NCBI GenBank assembly: GCA_036675035.1
Contig: JAKFFO010000174.1
Span: 1 to 31,054 of the forward strand
Source of the DNA: MESE01 sp036675035
GTDB taxonomy: Bacteria; Pseudomonadota; Gammaproteobacteria; Burkholderiales; Burkholderiaceae_D
Length of the DNA stretch: 31,054 nucleotides
Reading direction: 5' to 3'
The position numbers and the translations under genes were made by a program. A model generated the notes under the pieces. The model was not told the origin of the DNA and did not search any database. It was given only the letters and a program-made list of their open reading frames with translations. Positions 15,262-24,310 of the stretch are shown one piece after another. Each line of letters opens with the position of its first letter. The stretch's first letter is position 1.

Positions 15262-15933
15262 ATGACCGATACGACACCGAAATTCATGCGCAAAGGCGAG
15301 TTGACACGTGCTGCGATCCTCGATGTGGCACAAAGCCTGGCGAGCCGGGATGGCCTGGAAGGTTTGACCATCGGCCTGCTCGCGGACAAAATGAACATGA
15401 GCAAGTCAGGCGTATTTGCTCACTTCGGCTCGCGCGAGGATTTGCAAATCGAAGTGCTAAAGCTGTACCACAATCACTTCGAAGCTGAGATTTTTTATCC
15501 CAGCATGAAGAAGCCGCGCGGCCTGCCGCGCCTGGAAGAAATGTTCGCACGCTGGGTCAGGCGCGTCACTGTCGAGATCGCATCCGGCTGTATCTATATC
15601 AGCGGTGCGGTTGAATACGACGATCGCCCCGGAGTGATTCGTGAAGAACTGGCTGGCATGGTACTGGCATGGCAGGATGCCCTGCGCCGTTGCGCCGAAC
15701 AGGCGATTGAGGTCGGGCACCTGCGAAGCACCGCCGATCCGCAGCAACTGGTCTACGAAATGTATGGATTGATCCTTGCACTGCATCACGACGCCCGTTT
15801 CATCAAACGACCGGGCAGCGTCGATCGTGCGCAGATCGGTTTCGAACGGCTGATTGAAAGCTATTGCACACCGGAATATCTGGCGATCCGTAAAGCGGCA
15901 GCAAAAGACAAATCCGGATCCGCCACCAAATAA
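15262..15933 (+). CDS. TetR/AcrR family transcriptional regulator
   Basis: Encodes 223 residues from ATG 15262. The N-terminal helix-turn-helix is typical: RKGELTRAAILDVAQSLASR, then LTIGLLADKMNMSKSGVFAHFGSREDLQIEVL (residues about 12-65 overall; landmarks M-S-K-S-G-V-F-A-H-F). The C-terminal ligand domain is of the kind found in regulators of acyl-CoA metabolism. GTG 15250 and ATG 15256 are alternative starts just upstream. The next gene, an acyl-CoA dehydrogenase, begins 36 nt downstream, so the two probably form one unit and the ligand is probably an acyl-CoA (inference). A palindromic operator overlaps its promoter. Confidence 0.92.
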   Translation: MTDTTPKFMRKGELTRAAILDVAQSLASRDGLEGLTIGLLADKMNMSKSGVFAHFGSREDLQIEVLKLYHNHFEAEIFYPSMKKPRGLPRLEEMFARWVRRVTVEIASGCIYISGAVEYDDRPGVIREELAGMVLAWQDALRRCAEQAIEVGHLRSTADPQQLVYEMYGLILALHHDARFIKRPGSVDRAQIGFERLIESYCTPEYLAIRKAAAKDKSGSATK

Positions 15934-15969
15934 CCACTCTATTCAAATAGCCGTCAGGAGAAGAAAACC

Positions 15970-17760
15970 ATGGGCCAATATATTGCTCCACTACGTGACA
16001 TGCAGTTCGTATTGCATGAATTGCTGCAAGTCGAGAATGAGCTCAAAGCAATGCCCAAGCATGCGGAAGTCGATGTCGACATCATCAACCAGGTGCTGGA
16101 AGAGGGCAGCAAGTTCACCTCCGGCGTATTGTTTCCGCTGAATCATTCGGGTGATCGTGAAGGCTGCCATCTGAACAAGGAAACCCATGAAGTGACGCCG
16201 CCGAAGGGTTTCAAGGAAGCCTACAAGCAGTATGTCGAAGCCGGCTGGCCGGCGTTGTCCTGCGATCCCGAGTATGGCGGCCAGGGCTTGCCGTTCGTGC
16301 TGAACAATTCGTTTTTCGAAATGCTGAATTCATCCAACCAGGCATGGACCATGTATCCGGGCCTGTCGCATGGCGCATATGAATGCATACATGAGCACGG
16401 AACGCCGGAACAGAAGGCGCTGTACCTGCCGAAACTGGTATCCGGCGAATGGACCGGCACCATGTGCCTGACCGAGCCGCACTGCGGTACCGATCTGGGC
16501 ATGCTGCGCTCGAAAGCAGAGCCACAAGCCGATGGTTCGTACAAAATCAGTGGTGGGAAAATTTTCATTTCCGCGGGCGAACACGATATGTCTTCCAACA
16601 TCGTGCACCTGGTATTGGCGCGTCTGCCGGATGCGCCGGCCGGTACCAAGGGTATTTCGCTGTTCATCGTGCCGAAGTTCCTGCCGAATGCGGATGGCAC
16701 GCCCGGTGCGCGCAACCCGATTTTCTGCGGTGCGATCGAAGAGAAAATGGGCATCCACGGCAACTCGACCTGCCAGATGAATCTGGATGGCGCCACCGGC
16801 TGGCTGATCGGTGCGCCGAACAAGGGACTGAATGCGATGTTCGTGATGATGAATGCAGCGCGCGTCGGTGTCGGCATGCAATCGCTCGGCCTGACCGAAG
16901 TTGCCTATCAAAACGCGCTGGTGTATGCGAAAGATCGGCTGCAGATGCGCAGCCTGTCGGGCGTAAAAGCGCCGGACAAGCCGGCCGACCCGATCATCGT
17001 TCATCCGGACGTGCGTCGCATGCTGTTGACCGCCAAGGCATTTGCCGAAGGCGGCCGCGCATTTTCGTCGTATGTTGCACTGCTGATCGACAAGGAACTG
17101 AATCATCCTGACGAAGAAGTGCGCAAGGACGCAGCCGACCAGGTTGGATTGCTCACGCCAATCATCAAGGCGTTCGTTACCGACAACGCGTGGGTCGCGA
17201 CCTCGGAAGCGATGCAGGTGTACGGTGGCCACGGCTATATCGCGGAATCGGGCATGGAACAGTATGTGCGCGATGCCCGTATCAACATGATTTACGAAGG
17301 CACCAACACAGTCCAGTCGCTCGATTTGCTGGGCCGCAAGATCCTGATGGACAACGGCGCCAAGCTGCGCAAGTTCGGTGCGCAAGTGCAGGCTTTCGTC
17401 GAAGAGAACGGCACCAACGAAGCAATGAGCGAGTTCATCACGCCGCTGGCCGACCTGGGCGACAAGGTCACCAAGCTGACCATGGAAATCGGCATGAAGG
17501 CGTTCCAGAATCAGGATGAAGTCGGTGCAGCCGCAGTGCCGTATCTGCGCGTGGTCGGCCACCTGGTGTATGCATACTTCTTTGCGCGGATGGCGAAGAT
17601 TGCATTGGAAAAGCAGGATTCCGGCGACAATTTCTACAAGTCGAAACTGGGAACCGCGCGTTTTTATTTCGCGCGCCTGTTGCCTGAAACCGCGATGCTG
17701 ATTCGTCAGGCCCGCTCGGGTGCTGCGCCGATGATGGCGCTGGATGTGGATTTGTTCTAA
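15970..17760 (+). CDS. Acyl-CoA dehydrogenase, DmdC/long-form type
   Basis: Encodes 596 residues, longer than short-chain acyl-CoA dehydrogenases (about 380) and matching the long form with an extra C-terminal domain. It introduces the 2,3 double bond into acyl-CoA using FAD, the first step of beta-oxidation. Visible elements: MCLTEPHCGTDLGMLRSKA (FAD/substrate region), ISGGKIFISAGEHD, VYGGHGYIAESGMEQYVRDARI, and the YEGTN segment with the probable catalytic base Glu443. The family includes 3-methylmercaptopropionyl-CoA dehydrogenases, so a specialised substrate is possible; context favours fatty acids. Ribosome site AGGAG lies about 10 nt before the ATG. It follows the TetR gene. Confidence 0.93.
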   Translation: MGQYIAPLRDMQFVLHELLQVENELKAMPKHAEVDVDIINQVLEEGSKFTSGVLFPLNHSGDREGCHLNKETHEVTPPKGFKEAYKQYVEAGWPALSCDPEYGGQGLPFVLNNSFFEMLNSSNQAWTMYPGLSHGAYECIHEHGTPEQKALYLPKLVSGEWTGTMCLTEPHCGTDLGMLRSKAEPQADGSYKISGGKIFISAGEHDMSSNIVHLVLARLPDAPAGTKGISLFIVPKFLPNADGTPGARNPIFCGAIEEKMGIHGNSTCQMNLDGATGWLIGAPNKGLNAMFVMMNAARVGVGMQSLGLTEVAYQNALVYAKDRLQMRSLSGVKAPDKPADPIIVHPDVRRMLLTAKAFAEGGRAFSSYVALLIDKELNHPDEEVRKDAADQVGLLTPIIKAFVTDNAWVATSEAMQVYGGHGYIAESGMEQYVRDARINMIYEGTNTVQSLDLLGRKILMDNGAKLRKFGAQVQAFVEENGTNEAMSEFITPLADLGDKVTKLTMEIGMKAFQNQDEVGAAAVPYLRVVGHLVYAYFFARMAKIALEKQDSGDNFYKSKLGTARFYFARLLPETAMLIRQARSGAAPMMALDVDLF

Positions 17761-17835
17761 GAGTAATTTCTTAAATGCAGTAGAACGTAGCAGAAGTGAT
17801 TGATGCGTTCGATCCCTTATCCAGTCTTCCTGTCC

Positions 17836-17861
17836 GAGGAAGAAAGCTAAATTTCTTCTTC
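17836..17861 (+). other. Intercistronic hairpin
   Basis: A 10-bp stem with one G-U pair (17836-17845 with 17852-17861) and a 6-nt loop lies between the acyl-CoA dehydrogenase and the next gene. There is no T-run after it, so it is not a standard terminator. It may be an mRNA processing or stability element; this is inference. Confidence 0.4.
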
Positions 17862-17992
17862 CCGAAAAAGGAAAGGCTGGAACGGGGATTCAGTGCCTTA
17901 AATCAGGAATAGCCAATAAACAAGCCTAAGCGATAGTGCGGACTCGCTGTTCCAGGCATTCCGTGACCGCCCGACTCATACAGGATTCAAAC

Positions 17993-20380
17993 ATGTCTAA
18001 TTTCATCGTCAAAAAAGTTGCCGTACTCGGCGCAGGCGTGATGGGTGCGCAGATCGCAGCCCACTGCGTCAACGCCAGGGTGCCGGTCGTATTGTTCGAC
18101 CTGCCCGCCAAGGAAGGCCCGAAAAACGGTATCGTGATGCGTGCCATCGAGAACCTGAAAAAGCTCAGTCCTGCGCCGCTCGGCAACAAGGATCATGCTG
18201 CATTGATCGAGGTCGCCAACTATGAAGACGATCTCGATGTATTGAAAGGTTGCGACCTGATCATCGAGGCAATCGCGGAACGCATGGACTGGAAGCACGA
18301 CCTGTACAAAAAGGTTGCACCGCATATTGCGCCGAACGCGATCTTCGCATCCAACACATCGGGCCTGTCGATCACTGCATTGTCGGAAGGTTTCGATGCC
18401 GAATTGAAATCGCGTTTCTGCGGTGTGCACTTTTTCAATCCACCGCGTTACATGCACCTGGTCGAACTGATCCCGACCGTTGCCACCAAGCCGGAAATCC
18501 TCGACCAGCTCGAAGGCTTCCTGACTACAACGCTCGGCAAGGGCGTGGTGCGCGCAAAGGATACGCCGAACTTCATCGCAAACCGCGTCGGCATCTTCAG
18601 CATGATGGCGACGATGTATGAAGCGCAAAAATTCGGTCTGCCGGTTGATGTGGTCGATGACCTTACCGGCTCCAAGCTGGGCCGTGCAAAGTCGGCTACA
18701 TTCCGTACCGCGGACGTGGTCGGCCTCGACACGATGGGCCACGTAATGAAGACGATGCAGGATAACCTGCAATCGGATCCGTTCTATCCGATTTACAAAA
18801 CGCCCGAATTGCTGGACAAGCTGATTTCTGCCGGCGCGCTGGGCCAGAAGACCGGTGCCGGCTTCTACAAGAAAGTCGGCAAGGACATCTTGCGTTTTGA
18901 CGGCGAGAAAGGCGACTATGTCCCTTCAACTGGCAAGGCCGATGATCTGGTCGTACGCATCCTGAAGGAAAAGGATCCGGCCAAGAAAATGAAGGCGCTG
19001 CGCGAATCCACCAATCCTCAAGCGCAATTCCTGTGGTCAATTTTCCGCGATACCTTCCACTACATCGCGGTACATCTGGAGACCATCGCCGACAATGCGC
19101 GCGACATCGATTTCGCATTACGCTGGGGTTTCGGGCAAAAGAACGGCCCGTTCGAGGGCTGGCAGGCCGCAGGCTGGAAGCAGGTTGCCGACTGGATCAA
19201 GGAAGATATCGATGCCGGCAAGGCATTGTGCAATGCGCCGCTTCCGGCATGGGTATTCGACGGCCGCGACGGTGTGCACACGCAAGAAGGCTCATGGTCG
19301 CCGGCGAAGAAGACGTACGTTGGCCGCTCGACGCTGCCGGTCTACCAGCGCCAGGCATTCCGCGCATCGGTGCTGGGTGACAACGCAGCCAATGGTGCGA
19401 CTGCCGGCACGACCGTATTCGAAGACGAGTCGGTACGCATCTGGCATCAGAACGACGACGTGCTGGTGCTGTCGCTCAAGACCAAGATGCATGTGCTCGG
19501 CCCTGGCGTGATCGTCGGACTGGCCAAGGCAATCGAAGAAGCCGAAAAGAATTACAAGGGCCTGGTGATCTGGAGCGCCGATGCAGCCGAAGGCGGCGCG
19601 TTCTCGGCCGGCGCCGATTTGCAGGCGATGCTGCCGGTGTTCATGTCCGGCGGCGTCAAGGCGATCGAGCCGGAAGTGGCAAAACTGCAGCAGGCGCATC
19701 AGGCACTGAAGTATGCGAACGTGCCGGTGGTCGCGGCGGTCGCGGGCCTCGCGCTGGGCGGTGGTTGCGAGTTGATGATGCATGCCGCCAAGCGGGTCGC
19801 ATCGATCGAATCGTATATCGGACTGGTCGAAGTAGGCGTCGGCTTGATCCCGGCCGGCGGCGGCTTGAAAGAAGCGGCAGTCCGTGCAGCGGCCGATGCC
19901 AAGGGCAATGACATCCTGCAATTCCTGAAAAACTATTTCACCAATGCGGCAACCGCTGCCGTGTCCAAATCGGCAATCGAAGCGCAAAGAATGGGCTATC
20001 TGTCGGATAGCGATGTGATCGTATTCAATCCGTACGAATTGCTGCATGTTGCCAAGGTCGAGGCGCGAGCCATGTTCGATGCCGGATATCGTGCGCCGGT
20101 GAAGGCGCCGGTACCGGTAACCGGACGCTACGGCATGGCGACGATTTCCGCACAACTGGTGAACATGCGCGACGGCGGTTTCATTTCCGCACATGACTAC
20201 AAGCTCGGAGCAATGATCGCCGAGATCGTCAGCGGTGGCGATATCGAGCAGGGTAGTGTGGTTAATGAACAATGGCTGCTGGATCTTGAGCGCAAGGCAT
20301 TCATGGAACTGCTGAACCATCCGAAAACGCAAGAGCGGATCATGGGCATGATGCAAACCGGCAAACCTGTTCGCAACTAA
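17993..20380 (+). CDS. 3-hydroxyacyl-CoA dehydrogenase / enoyl-CoA hydratase, FadN-type
   Basis: Encodes 795 residues carrying steps two and three of beta-oxidation. The NAD-binding hydroxyacyl-CoA dehydrogenase domain comes first (VAVLGAGVMGAQIA at residues 9-22; catalytic His146 in GVHFFNPP), followed by its C-terminal helical domain, and a crotonase domain at about residues 485-690. In the latter Glu593 (GGGCELMMH) and Glu613 (LVEVGVGLIPAGGG) are 20 residues apart, as the two catalytic glutamates of rat hydratase are. This order is the reverse of E. coli FadB and matches Bacillus FadN. ATG 17993 gives the conserved start and has AGGA upstream. The thioesterase gene begins 4 nt after the stop. 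Confidence 0.95.
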   Translation: MSNFIVKKVAVLGAGVMGAQIAAHCVNARVPVVLFDLPAKEGPKNGIVMRAIENLKKLSPAPLGNKDHAALIEVANYEDDLDVLKGCDLIIEAIAERMDWKHDLYKKVAPHIAPNAIFASNTSGLSITALSEGFDAELKSRFCGVHFFNPPRYMHLVELIPTVATKPEILDQLEGFLTTTLGKGVVRAKDTPNFIANRVGIFSMMATMYEAQKFGLPVDVVDDLTGSKLGRAKSATFRTADVVGLDTMGHVMKTMQDNLQSDPFYPIYKTPELLDKLISAGALGQKTGAGFYKKVGKDILRFDGEKGDYVPSTGKADDLVVRILKEKDPAKKMKALRESTNPQAQFLWSIFRDTFHYIAVHLETIADNARDIDFALRWGFGQKNGPFEGWQAAGWKQVADWIKEDIDAGKALCNAPLPAWVFDGRDGVHTQEGSWSPAKKTYVGRSTLPVYQRQAFRASVLGDNAANGATAGTTVFEDESVRIWHQNDDVLVLSLKTKMHVLGPGVIVGLAKAIEEAEKNYKGLVIWSADAAEGGAFSAGADLQAMLPVFMSGGVKAIEPEVAKLQQAHQALKYANVPVVAAVAGLALGGGCELMMHAAKRVASIESYIGLVEVGVGLIPAGGGLKEAAVRAAADAKGNDILQFLKNYFTNAATAAVSKSAIEAQRMGYLSDSDVIVFNPYELLHVAKVEARAMFDAGYRAPVKAPVPVTGRYGMATISAQLVNMRDGGFISAHDYKLGAMIAEIVSGGDIEQGSVVNEQWLLDLERKAFMELLNHPKTQERIMGMMQTGKPVRN

Positions 20381-20383
20381 CCG

Positions 20384-20818
20384 ATGAGCCACAACAACGA
20401 CATGCTGGAACGGGGCAGGAAGGCACTGGAGTCGCAGCCTTTCAGTGCACTGGTCGGCGCTGTTCTGACCAGGTTTGATCAGAGCGGCACCGAACTGCGG
20501 ATTCCGATTCAGCAGTCGTTGAAGCAGCAGCATGGTTTTGTGCATGGGGGCGTACTCAGTTACGCCGCCGACAATGCGCTTACATTCGCAGGTGGCGCAG
20601 CGCTTGGTACGGGCGTGGTCACCTCTGAATACAAGATCAATTATGTGCGTCCGGCGATCGGGCAGGAAATCATTGCTCGTGCCGTGTCCATGTATGCAGG
20701 CAAATCGCAAGCGGCATGCCGCTGCGACGTTTTCGTGGTCAATGAAGGAAAAGAAAGCTTGTGCGCTATCGCACAAGGCACGATCGCACGGATATCCGCC
20801 GCATCGCCGGCTGAATGA
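20384..20818 (+). CDS. PaaI-type hotdog-fold thioesterase
   Basis: Encodes 144 residues of the hotdog superfamily. It probably hydrolyses acyl-CoA or aryl-CoA thioesters. The family region QQHGFVHGGVLSYAADNALTFAG (landmarks H-G-F-V-H-G-G and the acidic residue in A-D-N) carries the likely catalytic residues; TSEYKINYVRPAIG is the next conserved strand. The start is 4 nt after the preceding stop, and the thiolase start follows 18 nt after its own stop, so it is inside the beta-oxidation operon. A likely role is releasing CoA from stalled intermediates. Substrate is not visible in the sequence. Confidence 0.9.
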   Translation: MSHNNDMLERGRKALESQPFSALVGAVLTRFDQSGTELRIPIQQSLKQQHGFVHGGVLSYAADNALTFAGGAALGTGVVTSEYKINYVRPAIGQEIIARAVSMYAGKSQAACRCDVFVVNEGKESLCAIAQGTIARISAASPAE

Positions 20819-20835
20819 ATCAGGAGAATTTCGAA

Positions 20836-22032
20836 ATGAGCAAACAACTTCAAGAAGCGTATGTAGTCGCCGCAACCCGCAGCCCGATCGGCAAGGCGCC
20901 GCGCGGCATGTTCAAGAACGTCCGTCCCGATGACCTGCTGGTGCGCGTATTGCAATCGGCGCTGGCGCAGGTACCGAATCTCGATCCGAAAACCATCGAG
21001 GACGCCATCGTCGGCTGCTCCTTCCCGGAAGCGGAACAGGGCATGAACATGGCGCGCAATGCCGTTTTGCTGGCCGGCTTGCCGAACACGGTCGGCGGCG
21101 TGACGATCAACCGTTACTGCGCATCCGGCATCACCGCGGTTGCAATGGCCGCGGACCGCATCCGCGTCGGCCAGGCCGATGTGATGATTGCCGCCGGCGC
21201 AGAATCGATGTCGATGGTGCCGATGATGGGCCATCATCCTTCGATCAACATGAGCGTATTCAAGGACGATAACATCGGCATGGCCTACGGCATGGGGCTC
21301 ACCGCGGAAAAGGTCGCGCAACAATGGAAGATCAGCCGTGAAGACCAGGATGCGTTCTCGCTGGAGTCGCATCGCCGGGCGCTGGCAGGCCAGGAAGCGG
21401 GCTACTTCGACGCGGAAACCACACCGATCGAAATCGTAGAAAAATTTCCGAATCTCGGCACCGGCCAGGTCGATATCAAGACCCGCACCGTCAATCGCGA
21501 TGAAGGTGCACGCAAGGATACATCGATGGAAGGCTTGGCCAAGCTGAGGCCGGTGTTCGCCGCCAAGGGCAGCGTCACGGCCGGCAACAGCTCGCAGACA
21601 TCCGATGGCGCCGGTGCGCTGATCCTGGTCAGCGAAAAGATCCTGAAGCAATTCAACCTGACGCCGCTGGCGAAATTCTCGTCGTTCGCGGTGCGCGGGG
21701 TGCCGCCGGAAATCATGGGAATCGGGCCGAAGGAAGCAATCCCCGCCGCCTGTCGTGCAGCTGGCATCACGCAAGACCAGATCGACTGGTTCGAGCTGAA
21801 TGAGGCATTTGCTGCGCAGGCGCTGGCGGTGATCCGCGATCTCGGCCTCGATCCATCGAAAGTCAATCCGATGGGCGGCGCGATCGCACTCGGCCATCCG
21901 CTTGGCGCGACCGGGGCGATTCGTGCGGCAACCGTGATCCATGCGATGCAGCGCAAGAATCTGAAATACGGCATGGTAACGATGTGCGTCGGTACCGGCA
22001 TGGGTGCTGCCGGCATTTTCGAACGCATGTAA
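20836..22032 (+). CDS. Acetyl-CoA C-acyltransferase (3-ketoacyl-CoA thiolase)
   Basis: Encodes 398 residues of the thiolase family. It cleaves 3-ketoacyl-CoA with CoA to acetyl-CoA and a shortened acyl-CoA, the last step of beta-oxidation. Catalytic residues are visible: nucleophile Cys95 in NRYCASG, His in GGAIALGHPLGATGA, and Cys in the terminal CVGTGMGAAG motif; NEAFAAQAL is also conserved. ATG 20836 was preferred over an upstream in-frame ATG overlapping the thioesterase, because AGGAGA at 20822-20827 is correctly spaced for it. FadA or FadI is a reasonable name by function, but a biosynthetic thiolase cannot be excluded on sequence alone. Confidence 0.94.
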   Translation: MSKQLQEAYVVAATRSPIGKAPRGMFKNVRPDDLLVRVLQSALAQVPNLDPKTIEDAIVGCSFPEAEQGMNMARNAVLLAGLPNTVGGVTINRYCASGITAVAMAADRIRVGQADVMIAAGAESMSMVPMMGHHPSINMSVFKDDNIGMAYGMGLTAEKVAQQWKISREDQDAFSLESHRRALAGQEAGYFDAETTPIEIVEKFPNLGTGQVDIKTRTVNRDEGARKDTSMEGLAKLRPVFAAKGSVTAGNSSQTSDGAGALILVSEKILKQFNLTPLAKFSSFAVRGVPPEIMGIGPKEAIPAACRAAGITQDQIDWFELNEAFAAQALAVIRDLGLDPSKVNPMGGAIALGHPLGATGAIRAATVIHAMQRKNLKYGMVTMCVGTGMGAAGIFERM

Positions 22033-22055
22033 GGTTGCAATCGAACTGAAACTGG

Positions 22056-22087
22056 AAAGCCGTACGGTCAAAAGCTGTGCGGCTTTT
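22056..22087 (+). terminator. Weak candidate terminator after the thiolase
   Basis: AAAGCCG (22056-22062) pairs with CGGCTTT (22080-22086) around an imperfectly paired interior, followed by TTCT. It is a weak intrinsic terminator at best and may only reduce read-through to the hydrolase gene. Confidence 0.4.
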
Positions 22088-22102
22088 CTATTGGAGGTGA
22101 GC

Positions 22103-23005
22103 ATGGAAACAATCGAACTGGTCACCTGCGACGACGTCAGATTGACAGGCAGACGTTTCGCATCGTCCGGACGAGTAAAGGCAGTTGTTGTGGTGCCGAC
22201 GGCCATGGGGGTTGCGCAGGATTTTTATGCACCGTTCGCGCAGTTTCTGGCCGGTCACGGGTTTGCGACACTGACCTTCGACTATCGCGGCATGGGCCGG
22301 TCGGTTCCAGCCGCATATCGCCGTTCATTGCGAGGATTCAACGCCGATCTGTTCGATTGGGCCGAGCGCGACTACAACACCGCGCTGAAAAACGCCAGGG
22401 CATGGTATCCGGATGTGCCGCTGCTGGTTGTCGGACATTCACTCGGTGGCCAGTTGCCCGGATTGTTACCGGACAATCACTTGATCGATGGATTGATGAC
22501 TGTCGCTGCGGGTAACGGCTATTGGCCGGACAATGCGCCGCAAACAAAACGTGTCGTTTGGCTGATGTGGTTTTTCGCAGTACCGTTATGCACCCGGTTG
22601 TTCGGCTATTTCCCGGGCAAGAAGCTCAGGATGGTCGGCGATCTGCCGAAGGGCGTGATTTATCAATGGGCGAAATGGTGCAGGACTCCGCACTATTTCA
22701 TCGATGCAGCCGGCAAGCCGATGCACGATGGCTTTGAAAAACTGCGCATGCCGATGCTCAGCCTGAGTTTTACCGACGATGAAATGATGAGCCGGCGCAG
22801 CATCGACAGCCTGCTCGGTTTTTACAAGAATGCACAACTCGAGCGCCGCTACATCGCTCCGCAAGAGATCGGTGCCCCACGCATCGGTCACTTCGGATTC
22901 TTCCGGCCGCAGTTCCAGGCGACGTTGTGGCAGCAGGCGCTCGCGTGGCTAGAAGCACGGACCGAAACTCATCGCGTCGACGACACTGTTCGGTCGGCGG
23001 CATAA
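22103..23005 (+). CDS. Alpha/beta hydrolase (COG4757-like)
   Basis: Encodes 300 residues. Alpha/beta-hydrolase fold with TLTFDYRGMGRS, nucleophile Ser113 in VVGHSLGGQ, and probable catalytic His263 in IGHFGFFRP. The order and the GHFGFFR ending resemble the uncharacterised COG4757 hydrolases, probably acting on an ester or thioester; substrate is unknown. The start has a strong GGAGG ribosome site at 22093-22097, so it was chosen over longer forms. It lies inside the fatty-acid gene block, between the thiolase and a crotonase-family gene, suggesting a lipid-related role (inference). Confidence 0.88.
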   Translation: METIELVTCDDVRLTGRRFASSGRVKAVVVVPTAMGVAQDFYAPFAQFLAGHGFATLTFDYRGMGRSVPAAYRRSLRGFNADLFDWAERDYNTALKNARAWYPDVPLLVVGHSLGGQLPGLLPDNHLIDGLMTVAAGNGYWPDNAPQTKRVVWLMWFFAVPLCTRLFGYFPGKKLRMVGDLPKGVIYQWAKWCRTPHYFIDAAGKPMHDGFEKLRMPMLSLSFTDDEMMSRRSIDSLLGFYKNAQLERRYIAPQEIGAPRIGHFGFFRPQFQATLWQQALAWLEARTETHRVDDTVRSAA

Positions 23006-23043
23006 CCTGTTTATCTCCAAATAACACTTCAAGAGGAAAGCAT

Positions 23044-23814
23044 ATGGACATCCAGACCAGCAAAGCGAACAACATCACGACCATCGAGTTCAACCGGCCG
23101 GAAAAGAAAAATGCAATCACATCGGCGATGTATCAGGCGATGGCCGATGCGCTGAGAGATGCCGAGAGCGACGCATCGGTACGTGCGATTCTCATCATCG
23201 GCAAGCCGGAAATTTTCACTGCCGGAAACGATCTGGAAGATTTCATGAAAAACTCGGCGAAGAGCGACATCGGCGAGCGCCCGGTCGCGCAATTCATGCG
23301 CAACCTGAGCCAGGCCACCAAGCCAGTGGTGGCCGCGGTGGCCGGTGCTGCAGTCGGCATCGGCACCACGATGCTGATGCATTGCGACTTGGTGTATGCA
23401 GCCGACAATGCAAAGTTTTCGATGCCGTTCACCCAGCTCGGCCTGTGTCCGGAATTCGCATCGAGCATGCTGTTTCCGCAAATTGTCGGTTATCAAAGAG
23501 CGGCCGAGAAACTTTTGCTCGGCGAGGCGTTCACCGCGCAGGAAGCGTTGGCGATGGGCCTGGTCAACAAGGTATTGCCGCTCGATGAGCTGCATGGATT
23601 TGCGCAAGTGCAGGCGGCAAAGCTCGCTGCGTTGCCTGCATCGTCGCTGCGGGCGACCAAGAGCCTGATGAAATCCAGCCAGAGCGCGGCGATCGGCGCG
23701 CGCATGCTGGAAGAGAACAAGCACTTCGGCACGATGCTGAATGCGCCGGAAGCGAAGGAAGCATTCGCTGCGTTTTTCGAGAAGAGAAAACCGGATTTTA
23801 CGAAGTTTGTGTAA
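23044..23814 (+). CDS. Crotonase-family protein, probable enoyl-CoA isomerase
   Basis: Encodes 256 residues of the enoyl-CoA hydratase/isomerase superfamily. N-terminal FNRPEKKNAIT and the CoA-binding FTAGNDLEDF are conserved. The two glutamates needed for hydration are replaced: the CELAM position reads TTMLM (Thr109) and the first Glu of the following motif reads Phe129. A different Glu, Glu137 in GLCPEFASS, is present at the position used by delta3,delta2-enoyl-CoA isomerases such as ECI2. So it is more likely an isomerase that handles unsaturated fatty acids than a hydratase. AGAGGAAAG precedes the ATG. It closes the beta-oxidation block. Confidence 0.88.
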   Translation: MDIQTSKANNITTIEFNRPEKKNAITSAMYQAMADALRDAESDASVRAILIIGKPEIFTAGNDLEDFMKNSAKSDIGERPVAQFMRNLSQATKPVVAAVAGAAVGIGTTMLMHCDLVYAADNAKFSMPFTQLGLCPEFASSMLFPQIVGYQRAAEKLLLGEAFTAQEALAMGLVNKVLPLDELHGFAQVQAAKLAALPASSLRATKSLMKSSQSAAIGARMLEENKHFGTMLNAPEAKEAFAAFFEKRKPDFTKFV

Positions 23815-24070
23815 AGCGTAATCCCATTCTGCAAATTCGCAGCGCCTGGCCAATCGCATCAACGCGCCCATGCAGGCGGCTGGCGCACATAACCATTACG
23901 GCAGTGCAAAAGGCGAATTGATGCAGAATGCATTTTCGGCGGGACGATCGAGAAGACGAGAAGTCGAGATTGGCAATTGCAGGTGCTGACAAACCTTGCC
24001 AGTCTTTAATCTCCGAAGTCGTTGTGTATTCGTTCCCGCCGTCACGAATGCTTTCGCCTATCGAGGAACC

Positions 24071-24310
24071 ATGCAGACTCTCGCCATCATCTTCGCGCTC
24101 GTCGGATTCATCCTTGCCGCTTTTGTCGGGCTTCCCTTGAGAAAAAGGCTCGTCAAACAGCTCGGACAGGATGACTTTCAGGCAAAGCTGGATCGCGCAC
24201 GCAAAGCCGGCGACCCGCTTGCCAAGCGTTTGTTTCTGGTTGGTTGGGCATCCGGTGCGTTTGTCGTCATTGGTATCGGCGTATTGATCTTCGGGCGATA
24301 TTGGGTATGA
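24071..24310 (+). CDS. Small two-helix membrane protein, unknown function
   Basis: Encodes 79 residues. Two hydrophobic segments, about residues 3-22 (LAIIFALVGFILAAFVGLPL) and 56-75 (LFLVGWASGAFVVIGIGVLI), flank a basic amphipathic middle (RKRLVKQLGQDDFQAKLDRARKAG). No family is recognised. GAGGA at 24063-24067 provides a ribosome site before ATG 24071. It has no obvious operon partner: 256 nt upstream and over 400 nt downstream are without a clear gene. Confidence 0.65.
   Translation: MQTLAIIFALVGFILAAFVGLPLRKRLVKQLGQDDFQAKLDRARKAGDPLAKRLFLVGWASGAFVVIGIGVLIFGRYWV

Noticed and set aside
17761..17992. Possible second TetR operator before the FadN-type gene
   Set aside because: I looked for a copy of CGAACGTTCG in this gap and found none; only an unrelated hairpin is present.
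19292..20875. Long open frame on the - strand opposite the FadN-type gene and thioesterase
   Set aside because: The + strand genes here have complete catalytic motifs; the antisense translation has no recognisable motif and crosses two real genes.
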